A stretch of DNA of 64,000 nucleotides, from positions 2,712,514-2,776,513 of the forward strand of contig NZ_JAFEUS010000002.1 of the NCBI RefSeq assembly GCF_027853335.1, in the 5' to 3' direction. Below are positions 60,998 to 64,000 of the stretch, piece after piece. The notes below the pieces were generated by a model. It was given only the letters and a program-made list of their open reading frames with translations. It searched no databases and was not told the DNA's origin. The stretch is from Leucobacter sp. UCMA 4100. GTDB lineage: Bacteria > Actinomycetota > Actinomycetes > Actinomycetales > Microbacteriaceae. Positions within the stretch are counted from its first letter, which is position 1, and each line of letters starts with the position of its first letter. The position numbers were made by a program, and so were the translations under genes.

Positions 60998-61675
60998 TTA
61001 CTCGCAGCCGATGCCGTCACCATCGCGGTCGAGGTGCGGTCCGTACCCGGGATCGCCCTGGTATACGGGTGCTGCTCCCGCGGCACGCGCCGCGGTGCAG
61101 TTCTTGAAATAGGTTGGCGTCGTTGCTGGTTCGGGTGTTGACGCGAATTGTCGAGGAGTGCTGTTGGCGACCGCCTCAGCCGCGGTCGCCCGTGCTGTGG
61201 CTTCCGCTTCCCGCTGTTCGGCTGCTTCTTGGAGAGCAACGGCTTCGAGGTGAGCCGCCACAGCCTGCTCTTTTTCCTCCATCGCTTTCGCTACATCGTC
61301 TTTACTGGTGGCGAGTTGCTCTGCAAGCGCATCTCGATCCTCCGTGATGTGCGCGACCGCTTTCTTATGCGTTTCCTGTTGCTCTTTCAATTCACTCGTT
61401 GTGCTTTCGAGTTCTTGTTTGAGTGCTTTGTGTTCTTGCTGGTCGATGGCATTGACTGAGCTCGTTGTTCCGAGCGATATTCCGAGGAAAAGAGCAACGG
61501 TGCCGGTAGTGATGGTGCCCCAGAGTGGCACGGTTCGGCGGTTCTTTTTCTCGGGGCCAGGATTGGGAGGCGTTTCATGGGACGGCTTATTGCGCGAGAA
61601 CGTTTTGTTCTGTAGCTCACGGAGCCGGGCGAGCGCTTTTGCGGTCACGCCATCTTGTGAAGAGAAGTCGGTCAT
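60998..61675 (-). CDS. Membrane-anchored coiled-coil protein with Excalibur domain
   Basis: A 225-residue protein: cytoplasmic basic N-terminus, one membrane helix (LWGTITTGTVALFLGISLGT, about 51-70), a coiled coil of roughly 100 residues (about 80-180, rich in Glu, Lys and Ala heptads), a linker and an Excalibur domain at the end with YFKNCTAARAAG and DRDGDGIGCE (calcium-type DxDxDG plus Cys). Excalibur proteins are extracellular; this one is tethered outside the cell. The ATG at 61675 lies 7 nt after CATGAT; 61687 is the alternative start. Confidence 0.8.
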   Translation of the reverse strand: MTDFSSQDGVTAKALARLRELQNKTFSRNKPSHETPPNPGPEKKNRRTVPLWGTITTGTVALFLGISLGTTSSVNAIDQQEHKALKQELESTTSELKEQQETHKKAVAHITEDRDALAEQLATSKDDVAKAMEEKEQAVAAHLEAVALQEAAEQREAEATARATAAEAVANSTPRQFASTPEPATTPTYFKNCTAARAAGAAPVYQGDPGYGPHLDRDGDGIGCE

Positions 61676-61687
61676 GTCTCGGATCAT

Positions 61688-62109
61688 GACACAGTTTCAG
61701 TGAGCAGGCTTTTTTGTGACGTATTCGTTATTTGGTGAGTGGGGTGCGCCGAGCGATGAGAGCGTGAGTCGCCCGACGTTGCGTCACGAGCGCGGCGACA
61801 CGCCGATCCGCCGCAAATGTGGCTTGCGGGTGTTTGCCGGTATCTTTCGCTGACAGATCGCCCGTGAATGCAGGCTTCTCGCTGAGGTTCTCAGGCCGAG
61901 GAATTCCGGGGACGAAAAAGTGTGTATGATCATCGTTGTGCCTTCAGTGTCGTAGCCCGCATTATTGCGGCAAGACTCCGGCACCTACCAACGTGCGCTT
62001 TCAGGCTCACATGAGGTAGTGTTGATCCTTGGTTCTCTGTGAATCAAACCCAGCCCGCCCAATGTGGTTGCTTGCGACAACATGGGGTAGGGTGATCTCG
62101 GTGCAAAAC
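61688..62109. other. No recognisable gene
   Basis: About 420 bp before tRNA-Pro. Short frames on the minus strand have no ribosome site and a shadow-like composition. The last 40 bp probably hold the tRNA promoter. Confidence 0.5.
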
Positions 62110-62184
62110 CGGGGTGTAGCTCAGCTTGGCTAGAGCGCCCGCTTTGGGAGCGGGAGGCCACAGGTTCGAATCCTGTCACCCCGA
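62110..62184 (+). tRNA. tRNA-Pro (TGG)
   Basis: 75 nt, CGGGGTG/CACCCCG acceptor stem, anticodon TGG in TTTGGGA flanked by CCCGC/GCGGG, T arm CAGGTTCGAATCCTG. Upstream of tig, as in relatives. Confidence 0.94.
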
Positions 62185-62244
62185 CTCGGCGTTACGCCGA
62201 AGGCACCGAATGACCAACACACACCATTATGTGAGGGAAACACT

Positions 62245-63576
62245 TTGTCAGAAACGACCGTTGAAAAGCTCACCCCGACTCGCGCAAAGCTTACCGTCAC
62301 GGTAACGCACGCCGATCTCGAGCCGCACCTTGAAGGCGCATACAAGACCATCTCAGAGCAGGTTTCTGTTCCTGGGTTCCGTAAGGGCAAGGTCCCGGCT
62401 CCGATCATCGATCAGCGCGTCGGCCGTGAAGCGGTCATCGAGCAGGCAGTGAACAACTCACTCGATCACTTCTTCCGCGAGGCGCTCGAGGGTAACGACA
62501 TCGTTCCAATGGGTCGCCCCTCGGCTGACGTTGAGCAGTGGCTCGACGCGAAAGACCCCGAGAGCACCATGACGCTCGTCTTCGAGGTTGAGGTTCGCCC
62601 CGAGTTCAAGGTTCCCAAGTACGGCCAGATGAAGATCACCGTTGACGACGCCGAGGTTGACGAGGCTGCGATTGACGCAGAGCTCGATCGCCTGCGTGAG
62701 AGCTTTGGCACCCTCGTGACCGTTGAGCGTGCTGCTGAGAAGGGTGACTTCGTCGAGCTCGATCTCGTTGCCCGCATCGATGGCAACGACGTTGACCAGG
62801 CAACCGGTGTCTCGTACGAGATCGGTGCAGGCAACCTGCTCGAGGGCATGGACGAGGCCGTTGAGACCCTCACCGCTGGTGAGTCGACGACCTTCACCTC
62901 ACAGCTGCTTGGTGGCGAGTACGAGGGCCAGGACGCCGAGATCGAGGTCACGATTACCGCCGTCAAGGTTCGTGAGCTTCCCGAGGCTGACGATGAGTTC
63001 GCAAAGACCGCGAGCGAGTACGACACGATTGCAGAGCTGCGCACCAGCCTTGCTGAAGAGGTTGCGAAGAGCGCAATCTTCACGCAGGGTGCCCAGGCAC
63101 GCGACCTGCTCATCGAGAAGCTCCTCGAAAAGGCCGCTATCCCCGTTTCAGAAGAGCTCGTGAACGAAGAGGTGCACCGTCACCTCGAGGCAGAGGATCG
63201 CCTCGAAGACGACGAGCACCGCGCAGAGGTTGAAGAGCAGACCTCGAAGCAGCTCCAGATGCAGCTCCTTCTCGACGCGATCGTTGAGCAGGAAAAGGTC
63301 GAGCCGACTCAGGAAGAGTTCTCGCAGTACATCTTCAACTCGGCTTCGCAGTACGGCATGGAGCCACAGCAGTTCATCCAGGCGCTCTCACAGGGTGGCC
63401 AGCTGCAGCAGGTGCTCGGTGAGGTTACTCGTAACAAGGCCCTCGCAGTTGCTCTGTCGAAGGTCAAGGTTGTGACGAAGTCAGGCGACGCCGTCGATCT
63501 CAGCGAGTACACCGCTGTTGACAAGGGCGAAGAGAAGGCTGACGAAAAAGACGCGAGCGAAGAGTCGGCTGAGTAG
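62245..63576 (+). CDS. tig: Trigger factor
   Basis: Ribosome-bound chaperone and prolyl isomerase. The 443 residues have the ribosome-binding signature GFRKGKVP (about 48-55), the FKBP-like domain (about 160-245, GDFVELDLVARIDG) and the helical C-terminal chaperone domain, ending in an acidic tail. The start is a TTG behind GAGGGA, an unusual start codon. Confidence 0.95.
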   Translation: MSETTVEKLTPTRAKLTVTVTHADLEPHLEGAYKTISEQVSVPGFRKGKVPAPIIDQRVGREAVIEQAVNNSLDHFFREALEGNDIVPMGRPSADVEQWLDAKDPESTMTLVFEVEVRPEFKVPKYGQMKITVDDAEVDEAAIDAELDRLRESFGTLVTVERAAEKGDFVELDLVARIDGNDVDQATGVSYEIGAGNLLEGMDEAVETLTAGESTTFTSQLLGGEYEGQDAEIEVTITAVKVRELPEADDEFAKTASEYDTIAELRTSLAEEVAKSAIFTQGAQARDLLIEKLLEKAAIPVSEELVNEEVHRHLEAEDRLEDDEHRAEVEEQTSKQLQMQLLLDAIVEQEKVEPTQEEFSQYIFNSASQYGMEPQQFIQALSQGGQLQQVLGEVTRNKALAVALSKVKVVTKSGDAVDLSEYTAVDKGEEKADEKDASEESAE

Positions 63577-63596
63577 TTTCTCACCGCTTTCACGCA

Positions 63597-63634
63597 GGGC
63601 AGGGCTTCGGGGTTTCCCGGGGCCCTGCCCTTTT
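63597..63634 (+). terminator. Terminator of tig
   Basis: GGGCAGGGC (63597-63605) pairs with its complement (63622-63630), followed by TTTT. Confidence 0.8.
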
Positions 63635-63717
63635 GTGTGCCGAGGGCGAACACCGCGATGTTTGCGAGAATTCTTCGGTAGTCTCGATCCCAGTAGATAC
63701 GTTGAATGGAGCTACAC

Positions 63718-64000
63718 ATGGTTGAAACGGCAATGCGCCCCGACAGTGTTTTTGATCGCCTCCTGAAGGACCGGATTATCTGGCTCGGCTCTGAGGTGCG
63801 AGACGAGAACGCCAATGAGATTTGTGCGAAGATGCTTCTGCTCGCGGCAGAAGATCCAGAGGCAGATATTTACCTGTACATCAACTCGCCTGGTGGATCA
63901 ATCACCGCTGGCATGGCCATCTATGACACGATGCAGTTCGTGCCCAATGACATCGTGACCGTTGGTATCGGCATGGCGGCATCGATGGGGCAGTTCTTGC
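63718..64000 (+). CDS. clpP: ATP-dependent Clp protease proteolytic subunit (3' end beyond window)
   Basis: The first 94 residues of Clp[34 protein letters not shown] and [12 protein letters not shown] with the catalytic Ser are visible. The ATG at 63718 follows a weak GGAGC. The tig-clpP order is normal; Actinobacteria usually have clpP1 and clpP2 in tandem, so a second clpP is expected beyond the edge. Confidence 0.96.
   Translation, partial: MVETAMRPDSVFDRLLKDRIIWLGSEVRDENANEICAKMLLLAAEDPEADIYLYINSPGGSITAGMAIYDTMQFVPNDIVTVGIGMAASMGQFL

Noticed and set aside
61784-61984. 66-codon frame on the - strand
   Set aside because: No ribosome site, no -10 box and shadow-like composition.

Overview
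The window reads as a chromosomal segment of a high-GC actinobacterium of the Micrococcales, most likely family Microbacteriaceae (perhaps Leucobacter-like; the genus is an inference). The conserved blocks point there: glnA - RDD - DUF4191 - sucB - lpdA; PAC2 - sigA - DUF7455 - parE; parC - phosphodiesterase - sepH - DUF4193 - DUF3093 - dut - DUF3710 - DUF3159 - acnA; fadB - fadA - RNase D - DUF3000; thrS - HIT - yebC - ruvC; recO - uppS - dusB - dgt - dnaG; tRNA-Pro - tig - clpP. Many genes have a TAnnnT -10 box ending about 6-7 nt before the start codon, the arrangement of leaderless actinobacterial transcripts.

Layout. 0-8 kb: end of a probable TetR regulator, glutamine synthetase, DUF4191, an unrecognised gene, and the E2 and E3 subunits of a 2-oxo acid dehydrogenase. 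8-13 kb: PAC2 protein, principal sigma factor, DUF7455 and ParE. 13-19.3 kb: a complete mevalonate operon (mevalonate kinase, diphosphomevalonate decarboxylase, phosphomevalonate kinase, type 2 IPP isomerase, HMG-CoA reductase, HMG-CoA synthase), tightly overlapping and starting 8 bp after parE. 19.4-30.2 kb: convergent parC, then housekeeping genes to aconitase. 30.2-30.7 kb: a repeat-filled intergenic gap. 30.7-40.6 kb: fatty acid oxidation genes, RNase D, a hydrolase, a dicarboxylate symporter, an AFG1/ZapE-type ATPase and a MazF-like protein. 40.6-42.3 kb: four tRNA genes around a membrane metallopeptidase. 42.4-56.1 kb: acyl-CoA ligase, thrS, HIT, yebC, ruvC, TRIC channel, recO, uppS, dusB, dgt, dnaG and an orphan ABC ATPase. 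56.2-62.1 kb: an accessory stretch with tRNA genes, a partly decayed segmental duplication, palindromes, a cold-shock gene and several very small genes. 62.1-64 kb: tRNA-Pro, trigger factor and the start of clpP.

How the parts fit. The mevalonate operon covers every step from acetoacetyl-CoA to IPP/DMAPP except the thiolase that makes acetoacetyl-CoA, which FadA or another thiolase could supply. uppS consumes the product. The usual dxs gene of the MEP pathway is not in its customary slot after acnA; that slot holds palindromes and a heptanucleotide tandem repeat. Together these suggest that the mevalonate route replaced MEP in this lineage. Two other customary neighbours are also missing (lipA/lipB beside sucB, ruvA/ruvB after ruvC). 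One palindrome family occurs both at the dxs slot and directly after ruvC, so it marks two synteny breaks. I saw no CRISPR array, prophage, insertion sequence or rRNA, and no clear new multi-gene defence or biosynthetic system. The best leads are the isoprenoid pathway swap, the palindrome families and the duplicated tRNA-Asn locus.
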